46,908 nucleotides of DNA from Patescibacteria group bacterium (GTDB lineage: Bacteria; Patescibacteriota; Patescibacteriia; CAIXNZ01). Both the position numbers and the translations under genes were made by a program. The stretch covers positions 1 to 46,908 of the forward strand of contig JAQTMG010000007.1 of the NCBI GenBank assembly GCA_028714455.1, written 5' to 3'. Shown here piece by piece: positions 7,536-16,004 of this stretch. The notes under the pieces are model-generated. The model had not been told where the DNA came from. It did no database searches and saw only the letters and a program-made list of their open reading frames with translations. The first letter of the stretch is position 1. Every line of letters starts with the position of its first letter.

Positions 7536-9476
7536 CTAAATTCTATTATTCTTATAAACACCAAAATACCAGTTCAGCATATCATAAGTTATCGGCACAC
7601 AGGCGCTGCTGCCTTCGCCGCCTTCTTCAACCAAAACCGTGATAGTGACTTCGGGATTTTCGTATGGCGCAAAACCCGTAAACCAGGCCATGGGCTGTTT
7701 GACAGTGCTCCATTGGGCGGTGCCTGTCTTGCCGGCGGCCGAAACGCTTAGGGAGTCCAAAAGCGGAGCGCTGCCGTCAGTGACTGTCTGGCGCATCGCT
7801 TTTTTGACAATCTCCAAATTTTTCTCGTCGACCAAATTCTCGCGCAAGATAACCGGCTTTATCTCTGCTTTCTGTCCGCCATTTGGCGTGATTTCTTTGA
7901 CCAGATGCGGCTGATATAAAATTCCGCCATTGGCAAAAACCGCGGTATAGTTGGCGATCTGTATAGGCGTAGCCAATAAATCACCTTGACCGATTGAGAC
8001 ATGATAAGTATCGCCTATATACCAGTCCTCATTTTTGGTCTGCTTTTTCCAATTGGGGTCAGGCACCAAACCGCTTGATTCGCCGCTCAAATCAATGCCT
8101 GTTTTTTCTCCCAAGCCAAATATTTTAAAATATTTCTCGAGATTATCAATACCCAAACCCTTAAAGTCTTTGTAACCGCCGCCTATCTCGTAAAAAAAGG
8201 TGTTGACTGACCAGGCAATAGCGCGATAAACATTGGTCAAGCCATGTCCGGCTGCTGACCAATCTGGAAAAAACCAGCGGTCTTCAACAGTAATGCCTCC
8301 CGTGCTCATAACAGTGGTTTTATCAGTAATAACGCCTTCCTGCAGAGCGGCCGCGGCCACAACCGGTTTAATCGTTGAACCCGAAGGATATTCACCCTTA
8401 ATCGATCTGTCAAATAAGGGCTGGTTTTCATCACCTTCCAACTTTTGATAATCATCGACCGATATGCCGTTGGCAAAGAGATTGGGATCGTAATCGGGCA
8501 AGCTGACTAAGGCCAGAACCTCGCCGCTATTGGGATTTAACATGATTAAACTGCCTCGTTTTTTGCCCAAAGCCCGCAGATGCTGGCTTAAAACTTCTCT
8601 GGCTTTTTTCTGCACTCGTTCGTCAATGGTGAGAGTCAAATTTTCTCCATTGACGGCCTCCTGATGCGAAATGACTTTTTTCTCCTGACCGGCCGCGTCG
8701 ACTTCAACAGCATCTTTGCCATATGTTCCGCGTAAAATAGACTCATAGCTCAATTCCAAGCCCGTCTTGCCGATATAATCATTTAGCAAATACCCCTCGC
8801 TGTTTTTTTCACTAAATTCCGAGTCAGAAAGTTTACCCTCATAACCGATGAGATGGGAAAATTCGTAAGGATAAAGATATTGTCTCTCAACGCGAGTTTC
8901 AATATACAGTCCGACGATTGATTTTGATTTAATTTCCAGCGACAGCGCCTGTTGATAATCAATGTCGTCCAAAACCGGCACCATGTACTTAAAATTTTTC
9001 GGATGCTTATCAATCTCACCGGTAATATCCTCGCTTTTAAGGCCGAGAATTTGCGCGATGGCATTAATCTGGTCGGCTCGCTTAGCCGGATTTAAAGATA
9101 AATCTTTGGGCAGAATAAGTGCTTCGAAAATCGGATTATTTTTGATTAGTGGCTGGCCCTGGCTATCATAGATAACTCCACGATAAGCCAGAATTGGTTT
9201 TTCTCGGCTGCGGTTATTTTCCGCCAGATTGCCATAATAAGCGCCGTGGTAAATCTGTAAATACGCCGCGCGAAACAGAAGAATCGACATGGCCACAAAA
9301 ATCAAGGCTAAAAGTATGTTCAGCTTTTTATTTGATAAAAATTTTCCAAGAAAACCGACTTTTCTTGTATTCAAAACCGGCTCGGATTCCGAGGTTGAAA
9401 GATTATTTCCGTAAAAAAAATCTTCATCGATTTCCTTGGCGTTTTTATAATTTCGATTTATGATGCTGGAGTTCAT
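7536..9476 (-). CDS. mrdA: penicillin-binding protein 2 (peptidoglycan DD-transpeptidase)
   Basis: Cross-links peptidoglycan during elongation with the MreBCD/RodA machinery. I place the start at 9476 because that ATG overlaps the mreD stop as ATGA; the open frame runs 32 codons further but inside mreD. The resulting 646-residue protein has a cytoplasmic tail, one membrane helix at about 40-60, a class B dimerisation domain with RGVIYDSQG and the transpeptidase domain with SxxK (GSTIK), SxN (SVN) and KTG (AAGKTGTAQ). All catalytic motifs are intact. Last gene of the shape operon. Confidence 0.95.
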   Translation of the reverse strand: MNSSIINRNYKNAKEIDEDFFYGNNLSTSESEPVLNTRKVGFLGKFLSNKKLNILLALIFVAMSILLFRAAYLQIYHGAYYGNLAENNRSREKPILAYRGVIYDSQGQPLIKNNPIFEALILPKDLSLNPAKRADQINAIAQILGLKSEDITGEIDKHPKNFKYMVPVLDDIDYQQALSLEIKSKSIVGLYIETRVERQYLYPYEFSHLIGYEGKLSDSEFSEKNSEGYLLNDYIGKTGLELSYESILRGTYGKDAVEVDAAGQEKKVISHQEAVNGENLTLTIDERVQKKAREVLSQHLRALGKKRGSLIMLNPNSGEVLALVSLPDYDPNLFANGISVDDYQKLEGDENQPLFDRSIKGEYPSGSTIKPVVAAAALQEGVITDKTTVMSTGGITVEDRWFFPDWSAAGHGLTNVYRAIAWSVNTFFYEIGGGYKDFKGLGIDNLEKYFKIFGLGEKTGIDLSGESSGLVPDPNWKKQTKNEDWYIGDTYHVSIGQGDLLATPIQIANYTAVFANGGILYQPHLVKEITPNGGQKAEIKPVILRENLVDEKNLEIVKKAMRQTVTDGSAPLLDSLSVSAAGKTGTAQWSTVKQPMAWFTGFAPYENPEVTITVLVEEGGEGSSACVPITYDMLNWYFGVYKNNRI

Positions 9477-9994
9477 CGTTTGATTAAAAAAGCTAAATTT
9501 AATTTCCTGGTGGTGAACTGGCCCAGGATGAAAACAAAGGCCATGAGCAAAGAATTCAAGATTATCTGCCAAAACAAATCGTAGAAAAAAAACTTGTCGA
9601 GCGAGATGTAGATCATGGTCAGGTTTAATTTATAAAAAATAAAATTCAGAAAAATGAGTAAAAATCCGTAGGACACGCTAGAGAGAACTATCAGAATTAA
9701 ACTGGTGAACAAAGAAAAATTGATAAAAACATTTTTATATAAAAAATTCGCTCCCAACAAAATTAACAAGTAAATCAAGATGAATGAACCGAAGGGCAGA
9801 TAAGAATAAATATTCAGAAATAAACCGATAAAAGCGGCAAAGATAAAACTCAAATTAAAGCCCCAGACAATGAGCAAAAAAATCACAAAAACCAAGAGCA
9901 CGTTCATGTTAGCAAAAAATCCCAGATTCGGCATGAGGGTCTGGGCAAATAAGGCGGCTAAGAAGGAGATGATAAAATAATAAAAATATTTCAT
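9473..9994 (-). CDS. mreD: rod shape-determining protein MreD
   Basis: Small integral membrane protein of the elongasome. The 173 residues form about five hydrophobic helices, with few charged residues until the C-terminal RKLNLAFLIKR. Identification rests on size, hydrophobicity and its place between mreC and mrdA; it overlaps both by ATGA (9991-9994 and 9473-9476), suggesting translational coupling. Confidence 0.88.
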   Translation of the reverse strand: MKYFYYFIISFLAALFAQTLMPNLGFFANMNVLLVFVIFLLIVWGFNLSFIFAAFIGLFLNIYSYLPFGSFILIYLLILLGANFLYKNVFINFSLFTSLILIVLSSVSYGFLLIFLNFIFYKLNLTMIYISLDKFFFYDLFWQIILNSLLMAFVFILGQFTTRKLNLAFLIKR

Positions 9995-10806
9995 TGATTA
10001 TAAATCTTGGGAATTATGACTGACAAAATTGTTATTTCGCCGTAATCGGCCAGAGGATTTATGGTAGCGGATTTGAATAATTCGTTTTCATAGCTAATAA
10101 TCCTATTGACCTGGCCAATGACTAAACCTCGAGGAATGTCATTTTCCTGGCCCGAAGTAATTATCACGTCTCCCGCCTGTAAATCCGTGTCTTGGGGAAT
10201 CAATTCTAGCTTTATGCTTAGCCCAAATTCGCCATTGGCCAAACCCATCGGTTTATTTAAACTTTCCTTGCCTGCCGATAATTGGCTCAATTGGTCGGTG
10301 AGCAGTAAAATCGTGGCTGTATTTTCTTTAAGATCAAATATCTTGCCAATTATGACGCCATTATTAACGACGACCGGCAGACCCAGGCGCAATCCATCAA
10401 CTCTGCCCCTGTTAATTATCAGGGTGTTGGTACGCGCCAGATCTCGGCCAATTACCTTGGCCACGACATAGTCAAAGTCCTTGTCTTTAACAAAGCCGAG
10501 TACCTGCCTCAACTGTTCATTTTCTCTCTGTAAATCTTTTAACTGGCTATTTTCATAAGTCAGCTGCGCTATCTCGTCTTTCTGCGCGATACTCTCTTTT
10601 TTCAAATCCTGCGCTTCCTGAAAATTTACAAATGAATATTTCAGCTTGGTCAAAAAGGTATAAGTCTGATTTTGAAAATTGCCGGCTACACCAAGAAAAT
10701 AATCTTCGACAATGGCCAGAGCTCCGAGATAATGCAAAAAAACGAGCAGTATAATAACTGCCGCAACATAAAATTTAATATATCGATTTTGTCTTTTTTC
10801 GATCAT
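9991..10806 (-). CDS. mreC: rod shape-determining protein MreC
   Basis: Extracytoplasmic scaffold linking MreB to PBP2. The 271-residue protein has one N-terminal membrane helix (about 12-28), a coiled coil (about 60-100) and the MreC beta-barrel domain with VIGRDLARTNTLIINRGRVDG and GLPVVVNNGVIIGK. It lies 3 nt after mreB and overlaps mreD. Confidence 0.95.
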   Translation of the reverse strand: MIEKRQNRYIKFYVAAVIILLVFLHYLGALAIVEDYFLGVAGNFQNQTYTFLTKLKYSFVNFQEAQDLKKESIAQKDEIAQLTYENSQLKDLQRENEQLRQVLGFVKDKDFDYVVAKVIGRDLARTNTLIINRGRVDGLRLGLPVVVNNGVIIGKIFDLKENTATILLLTDQLSQLSAGKESLNKPMGLANGEFGLSIKLELIPQDTDLQAGDVIITSGQENDIPRGLVIGQVNRIISYENELFKSATINPLADYGEITILSVIIPKIYNQ

Positions 10807-10809
10807 AAA

Positions 10810-11862
10810 TTATGGCGACTCTTCAGAGGTTGAGGGGCAGGCGATTGTTTTTAATAAATCGGCATCATCAATTAAATAACCGGTGCCGCGGACAACCGCG
10901 GTCAATGGATCTTCGGCCACATAAACTGGAATCTGCATAATCCTAGAGATCGCTTTATCCAAACCTTTAAGCAAAGCTCCGCCTCCGCTCAAGACGATTC
11001 CCCTTTGATAAATATCAGCCACCAGTTCTGGCGGCGTCGTTTCCAAGGTTGCTCTAATGTTATCGATAATCGTTCTGACTGATTTTGAAAGTGCCTCCCG
11101 AATCTGCGTGTCATTGACAATGATTTCCCGCGGCAAACCCGTGACCAGATCTCGGCCCCTCATCTCCGCCTCCAAAATTTCTTCCTGTTCGGTCGCGGAA
11201 CCAATCTTTATTTTTATTTCTTCGGCGACTTTTTCACCAAGCAACAGATTGAATTTACTGCGCGCGTACTGAATAATATTTTTGTTCATCTCTTCACCGG
11301 CAATCTTTATTGATTTCCAGGTAACCACGCCGCTCAAGGAAATAACGGCTATCTCGCTGGTGCCGCCGCCGATATCAACAATCATGTTGCCTATCGCTTC
11401 TTTGATGGGCAAACGACAGCCGATGGCCGCGGCCATAGGTTCTTCAACCAGATAAACGTCTCTGGCTCCGGCCGAATAGGCCGCGTCCTCAACAGCTTTC
11501 TTTTCCACCTCTGTCACGTCCAAAGGCACGCCGATAACCACGCGCGGTCTGGCAAATAAATTAAATTTTCCTTCATTAACTTTTTCAATAAAATATTTGA
11601 GCATCTTTTCGGTGACTTCAAAGTCGGAGATGACGCCCTCGGAAAGCGGCTTAATCGCGGCTATGTGTCCTGGGGTTTTGCCGATCATCTTTTTGGCCTC
11701 ATTGCCGACCGCCATAATCTGACCTGTTTTTTGGTTTATCGCGACCACAGACGGCTCATTGATAATAATGCCTCTATCCTTGACATAGACAAGCGTATTG
11801 GCTGTCCCCAAATCAATGCCAATGTCCTTGGTAAATCTTCCTAAGAGTCGATCAAATATCAT
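10810..11862 (-). CDS. mreB: rod shape-determining protein MreB
   Basis: Bacterial actin that guides lateral wall synthesis. The 350-residue protein has the phosphate-1 loop DLGTANTLVYV near the N-terminus, the phosphate-2 loop DIGGGTSEIAVISL, and the adenosine motif SGGGALLKGLD. Length and motifs are standard. It lies between proS (12 nt upstream) and mreC. The leader is AT-rich without a Shine-Dalgarno sequence. Confidence 0.98.
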   Translation of the reverse strand: MIFDRLLGRFTKDIGIDLGTANTLVYVKDRGIIINEPSVVAINQKTGQIMAVGNEAKKMIGKTPGHIAAIKPLSEGVISDFEVTEKMLKYFIEKVNEGKFNLFARPRVVIGVPLDVTEVEKKAVEDAAYSAGARDVYLVEEPMAAAIGCRLPIKEAIGNMIVDIGGGTSEIAVISLSGVVTWKSIKIAGEEMNKNIIQYARSKFNLLLGEKVAEEIKIKIGSATEQEEILEAEMRGRDLVTGLPREIIVNDTQIREALSKSVRTIIDNIRATLETTPPELVADIYQRGIVLSGGGALLKGLDKAISRIMQIPVYVAEDPLTAVVRGTGYLIDDADLLKTIACPSTSEESP

Positions 11863-11874
11863 AATGTGTAATGT

Positions 11875-13122
11875 TTATAATTTGAAATAATTTTTTAGCT
11901 TGGTCAATTTGACCAATTCGGCCTTGTCAGAATTTCTCTTCTTAATTTCTACACTGGCCTCTTTATCGGTTTTTTCGCTTAAGATTAGCCTAATTGGCAG
12001 ACCTATCAAATCGCTGTCATTCAACTTAACGCCCGCTGATTCATCACGATCGTCATAAAGAACTTCCAGACCCATTTTAGTTAAATCATCATATAATTTA
12101 TCGGCCTTTTTTGCAAGTGAGTTATCTTTGGCTATCAAGAGCAAATGAACCTGATAAGGAGCGACATTTTCAGGCCAAATGATTCCTTTGCCATCATTAT
12201 TGATTTCAACCAGCGTGCCCATGATCCGACTCGGCCCAATGCCATAACAACCCATGATTACATCCTGCATCGCGCCCTCTTTATCCTTGAATTTAAAGCC
12301 AAAGGCCTCGGTAAATCTATTGCCCAATCTGAAGATATTGCCTGTCTCAATTGATTTCAACTCTTTAAAATTTTCTTTTTTCATTTTACAGACCTCGCAT
12401 TCTGTGATTTCATCAATCACTTCTTTGTTATAAGCGATCTTGCATTTTTCGCAAAGATAAATCGTATCTTCGCCATTTTGAGCCAGTGTCTGAAATTCGT
12501 GAGAATATTTGGAAAAAGCGCCGCCGCTGGAAAGCGTTATATAAGTAATTTTATCAAGGCCCAATTGTTTAAAAATCTTAAAATAGGCTTGCTTCACTTT
12601 TTCATAATAAGAATCGAGGTCTTTGGCATCGGCATGAAATGAATATAGATCCTTCATCCTAAATTCTCGACCACGAAGTAATCCTGACTTGGCTCTGGCC
12701 TCGTTGCGATATTTTGTCTGGATCTGATAGATATATTGGGGCAAATCCTTGTAGGAAAAAATAAACTTTTTGGCAAGCGGTGTCACCACTTCTTCATGAG
12801 TAGCGCCGAGCGCGTATTCTTTGTCTTCAATTCCGGTCAATTTAAAAAGCGCGTCAAAATTTTCCCAGCGATTAGTTTTCCCCCAAATCTCTTTTGGAGT
12901 CAAACCAGGCATTAAAATTTCCTGGCCGCCTATCGCGTTCATTTCATTTCTGATAATATTTTCAATTTTATTCAAAACCCGAAGCCCCAGCGGCAAATAA
13001 GTATAAACACCGGCGCTCAATTTATCAATAAAGCCCGCCCGAATCAAAAGCGAGGCGTTTAAACTCACCTCTTCCGAACCGATTTCTTTTTTAGTTTTTG
13101 TAAATAGTTCCGATTGTCTCAT
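11875..13122 (-). CDS. proS: prolyl-tRNA synthetase, short form without the editing domain
   Basis: Charges tRNA-Pro. Class II motifs are present: ATHEEVVTPLAKK, motif 2 TKYRNEARAKSGLLRGREF, and motif 3 GCYGIGPSRIMGTLVE, followed by an anticodon-binding domain. At 415 residues it lacks the roughly 180-residue INS editing domain of bacterial ProRS (usually about 570). In its place is a short segment with two CxxC pairs (CEKCKIAYN and CEVCKM), probably a zinc ribbon. Mischarged Ala-tRNA-Pro would need editing elsewhere. The start overlaps the upstream membrane gene by ATGA. Confidence 0.95.
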   Translation of the reverse strand: MRQSELFTKTKKEIGSEEVSLNASLLIRAGFIDKLSAGVYTYLPLGLRVLNKIENIIRNEMNAIGGQEILMPGLTPKEIWGKTNRWENFDALFKLTGIEDKEYALGATHEEVVTPLAKKFIFSYKDLPQYIYQIQTKYRNEARAKSGLLRGREFRMKDLYSFHADAKDLDSYYEKVKQAYFKIFKQLGLDKITYITLSSGGAFSKYSHEFQTLAQNGEDTIYLCEKCKIAYNKEVIDEITECEVCKMKKENFKELKSIETGNIFRLGNRFTEAFGFKFKDKEGAMQDVIMGCYGIGPSRIMGTLVEINNDGKGIIWPENVAPYQVHLLLIAKDNSLAKKADKLYDDLTKMGLEVLYDDRDESAGVKLNDSDLIGLPIRLILSEKTDKEASVEIKKRNSDKAELVKLTKLKNYFKL

Positions 13123-13511
13123 ATTTTTAAACTCGGTTTAACTTTATAGCTTAAGAAAAATAATTCCAATAACGCCAGGGCCAGTATCAGCAGCGCCAAA
13201 TTCCACCAGGCAAAAATTTCCAGATGTTTCAAAAACAGACTAATCACCACTAATAAGGAAAACCAGACGCCCTGCCGAAAAGAAGCGGTCACCTTTTTAA
13301 AAACCAGATGATCGTGGGTGAAAATTAATCTAAAAAAAAGACCGAGTATGGAAAAAGCGCCTAAAAGCGAAAGAAAGAGACTCAAATAAAAAAAGAAAAG
13401 CGCCATCACTCCCCCGCTGGTCGGGTCAAAAAAATAAATCACGGCTTGCAGTGCCAGGCAACAGGCCAGCGTGCCAAAAAGCATTAAAAAAATGTATCTC
13501 TTGAGAGACAT
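13119..13511 (-). CDS. four-helix membrane protein, unknown
   Basis: A 130-residue protein with four predicted membrane helices (about 7-27, 36-60, 85-103, 107-123) and a short polar loop between helices 2 and 3 (TFHDH/VFKKVTASFRQG region). No family recognised. It is the first gene of the proS-mreBCD-mrdA operon, directly downstream of a good promoter, and its stop overlaps the proS start. Its place suggests a link to shape or envelope, but this is inference. Confidence 0.75.
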   Translation of the reverse strand: MSLKRYIFLMLFGTLACCLALQAVIYFFDPTSGGVMALFFFYLSLFLSLLGAFSILGLFFRLIFTHDHLVFKKVTASFRQGVWFSLLVVISLFLKHLEIFAWWNLALLILALALLELFFLSYKVKPSLKI

Positions 13512-13530
13512 AAAGTAATTTGTTATTTAC

Positions 13531-13559
13531 ATCTTAGCATAAAAAGAATATTTTGACAA
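13531..13559 (-). promoter_or_regulatory. promoter of the proS-mreBCD-mrdA operon
   Basis: On the minus strand TTGTCA (13559-13554), 17-bp spacer ending in TGC, and TAAGAT (13536-13531), an extended -10. Leader of only about 13 nt. Confidence 0.7.
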
Positions 13560-13594
13560 ACGTAAAATTTGTTTTGTCTTAGCCAATTTTAGCC

Positions 13595-13885
13595 CTAAAC
13601 TATAAATTTAATATCAAGCATCGCCTTGTAGCCCAATTTTTTATTTACATTGTACATTATTCTTTCTTTGCGCAGATTTATTTCTTGCATAACCACTGAA
13701 ACAAGGCAAGCCACGGTCAGCACTTTGTTTTTTAAATAAAGCGGCTTTATTTTATTTAAAACTTGCTTGCCCATCTCTTCGCGAATGACATTGCTAAATT
13801 CTTCAATGGCCAAAGAATTCTTTATGTTCTGTTCAAGACCCGACTGCGCCACTCTTTTTTTTAAAACATTCTTGATGTGTTGCAT
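13595..13885 (-). CDS. DciA-like protein (DUF721)
   Basis: A 96-residue protein resembling the DUF721/DciA family, whose members load or stimulate the replicative helicase DnaB in bacteria without DnaC. Visible signs are the basic helix at the start and the strand pattern KNKVLTVACLVSVVMQEINLRKERI, with the conserved hydrophobic-then-QEL/QEI spacing. It lies 1 nt downstream of the exported-protein gene at 13887 and may be the last gene of that transcript. Identification is from short motifs. Confidence 0.65.
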   Translation of the reverse strand: MQHIKNVLKKRVAQSGLEQNIKNSLAIEEFSNVIREEMGKQVLNKIKPLYLKNKVLTVACLVSVVMQEINLRKERIMYNVNKKLGYKAMLDIKFIV

Positions 13886-13886
13886 A

Positions 13887-14870
13887 TCATTTTTTAACCG
13901 TGCGTTTAACCTCGAGCGGATTTTTTCTGCGTTTAAGCAATCTTACGATTATAACCGCTATTATTACTGTTAAAATGATCAGCAGCGCAAAAACTATGGC
14001 AATGTGCCAAGGTATAACCCAAAAATCTATCTGATTAATTAGATTTGGGCTATCTGAACCAATCGGAATTGATAAAATGGCTGTATATTTGCCAATGGCA
14101 AAATTCTCCCATTCATTTTCAAACTGTTCCCAAAAAGCATTGCCGCTGTTTTCACCCACGCTAAACCATTGAACTTTAAAAGTTCTCACCTGACCGGGTA
14201 AAACCGCGTTGTTATTCTTATTAAGATCAACGCTCCCGCGTTCAAGGCCAAACATATCTTTAATCACTATTTTACCCTGCGGTCTCAAATGAATATTACC
14301 AGTGTTATTAAGATTGTAGCTAAATTCAATCGGCAGAGCATTGGAAAACCCTGGACAAGAAAAACTCGCCAGTTCGGCTGACTCCTGAATTTCACCGCTC
14401 ACTTTCATAAAAATAAGAATTCCGATTCTGCTGGCGATTGTTAGGCCTGATTTATTTTCTGGCGCCGCAGATGAAATTTGGTTGACAAATATGGCGGCAT
14501 AATGGCCACCCGATTTGGCATAAGCAGGCACATTTATGGAAAAAGAAATATCAGCAATGCCATTTGGCAAAATAGTAATGCTGCTATTTTGAAATTGAAT
14601 CCAGCCGACTAAATCAACATCTTCACCGCCAGTAACAAATTGCGGATTGCCGTCGGGTCCGGCTGAAATAAATTTTTGGGCGGAAATAGTGTAAACCGCT
14701 GCCTGATCAGAATCATTTTTTATTTTCAATGTTTGCTTGATAACATCTCCCCTTTTCGCTTCAATTTCCATTATTGTCGGGGAAACAGTCATGGCATTAG
14801 TCGAATATGAAAAAAGCACACCCAAGAGAGTGGAAATAATTATGCTCATTAAAATATATGTTTTTTTCAT
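13887..14870 (-). CDS. exported, membrane-anchored Ig-like protein (DUF916-like)
   Basis: A 327-residue protein with an N-terminal signal peptide (about 1-26), an extracellular beta-rich part and a C-terminal membrane helix (about 288-312) followed by a basic tail. The start of the mature part, MTVSPTIMEIEAKRGDVIKQ, and GHYAAIFVNQI resemble DUF916 (WxL-protein host-binding) domains, which hold surface proteins near the wall. It lies 3 nt after the exported protein at 14874, so the two are probably a surface pair. Family assignment is tentative. Confidence 0.65.
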   Translation of the reverse strand: MKKTYILMSIIISTLLGVLFSYSTNAMTVSPTIMEIEAKRGDVIKQTLKIKNDSDQAAVYTISAQKFISAGPDGNPQFVTGGEDVDLVGWIQFQNSSITILPNGIADISFSINVPAYAKSGGHYAAIFVNQISSAAPENKSGLTIASRIGILIFMKVSGEIQESAELASFSCPGFSNALPIEFSYNLNNTGNIHLRPQGKIVIKDMFGLERGSVDLNKNNNAVLPGQVRTFKVQWFSVGENSGNAFWEQFENEWENFAIGKYTAILSIPIGSDSPNLINQIDFWVIPWHIAIVFALLIILTVIIAVIIVRLLKRRKNPLEVKRTVKK

Positions 14871-14873
14871 AAT

Positions 14874-15932
14874 TTAAAAATTGGGTACGGCTGTAATAAT
14901 TTCTTTATCTAAATAAACCCCAGAGCTTTCGGGTTCAGCCGCGCCAACGGCCTGGCAATTATAAAATGTGGCTGAAGTTGATTGGTCGAAATATTTAAAT
15001 ACAATATCTTGCGGCCCAAGCGGATAAGCCTTCAGGGTTATTTTGTTCTGATCGTTTAATATACTGCAATCGGCCTGATTAATTTCATCATCGCTATTAT
15101 TGTCACTTATTTTTGGCACCACGCCAGAGTCAATGGTCGTGGCCAGGCCATAACTATCAATTTTCGGCTTAACGCGGCTGTCTTCAGTTAAACCCGAGAT
15201 CGTCCCCTCTCCGTTCTTTAAAACCCCGCCAGCGCTCATTAGGATCGAATAGCCAGTGGAATTATTAGCATTGGTCGTAGCCAAATAGCCGCAGGTTTTA
15301 ATGTTTTCTGGGCTTAAAGTACCCAAATCGCAAAAATCAGAGGAAATTTTTAGGGTTAAAAACGTTTCATCATTTGAGAGCTCCTGACCGCTTTTGCCTA
15401 TGGTTATTGAGGCGGAGTCGTTGTCTACTACGGTATCAGCGCCTTCGTCTGTGCCGCCGAAAATACCGTCAGAACCCAGGGCAATTGCCGAAACAGAAAT
15501 TGAATAAGTGCCTGCCCTGGCCGGAGTCAAAAGATGCCCATTGGAAATTGTGAGAGAAATAATATCAGAATTATCAATTGAATTTTGCATCACCAATTGC
15601 AAATCCTGGCCGTTGACGCTAAAATTTTTGATTTTTAATTCATTGTCACCTTGAGTGATTTTAAAATCTTTTTTAACTAGCTTTGAAATATCAAAACCTT
15701 CAGGAAAATTTATTTTCAACCCGTTAAAAGTTCCAACTCCATTTTTTGTGGAAAAATTTATAGCAACTTTGTCAATTTTTGTTCCAGGTTCAAAAACAGC
15801 ATTACCTTGGCCGTCAAAAAAGTTTATAGTCAATTCATTGAAGGCAAAACAAAAAACGCCGGTTAGAAAAACCAAAAGAGTAATGGCGCAGGCATAAATA
15901 ATTTTTCGCAGAGATTTTTTATCCACGGCCAT
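14874..15932 (-). CDS. exported beta-rich surface protein, unknown
   Basis: A 352-residue protein with a basic N-terminus and one hydrophobic segment (about 10-30, signal peptide or anchor), then beta-rich sequence with an Ig/cohesin-like region (about 30-180: INFPEGFD, TPARAGTYSISVSA) and a second domain with four cysteines that could form disulfides. No enzyme motif seen. Likely a surface or fibre protein partnered with the DUF916-like protein 3 nt downstream. First gene after a strong promoter. Confidence 0.6.
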   Translation of the reverse strand: MAVDKKSLRKIIYACAITLLVFLTGVFCFAFNELTINFFDGQGNAVFEPGTKIDKVAINFSTKNGVGTFNGLKINFPEGFDISKLVKKDFKITQGDNELKIKNFSVNGQDLQLVMQNSIDNSDIISLTISNGHLLTPARAGTYSISVSAIALGSDGIFGGTDEGADTVVDNDSASITIGKSGQELSNDETFLTLKISSDFCDLGTLSPENIKTCGYLATTNANNSTGYSILMSAGGVLKNGEGTISGLTEDSRVKPKIDSYGLATTIDSGVVPKISDNNSDDEINQADCSILNDQNKITLKAYPLGPQDIVFKYFDQSTSATFYNCQAVGAAEPESSGVYLDKEIITAVPNF

Positions 15933-15964
15933 AAGTTATTAAAAAGAGAAATAATAATGCGATA

Positions 15965-15993
15965 ATTATACTACAATTTTTGACTTTTTTCAA
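15965..15993 (-). promoter_or_regulatory. promoter of the surface-protein pair
   Basis: On the minus strand TTGAAA (15993-15988), 17-bp spacer, perfect TATAAT (15970-15965). Leader about 26 nt without AGGAGG. Confidence 0.78.
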
Positions 15994-16004
15994 TTTAAAA
16001 ACGA

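Noticed and set aside
9477-9572. 32-codon N-terminal extension of mrdA
   Set aside because: It lies inside mreD, and the ATG at 9476 makes the same ATGA overlap seen between mreC and mreD.
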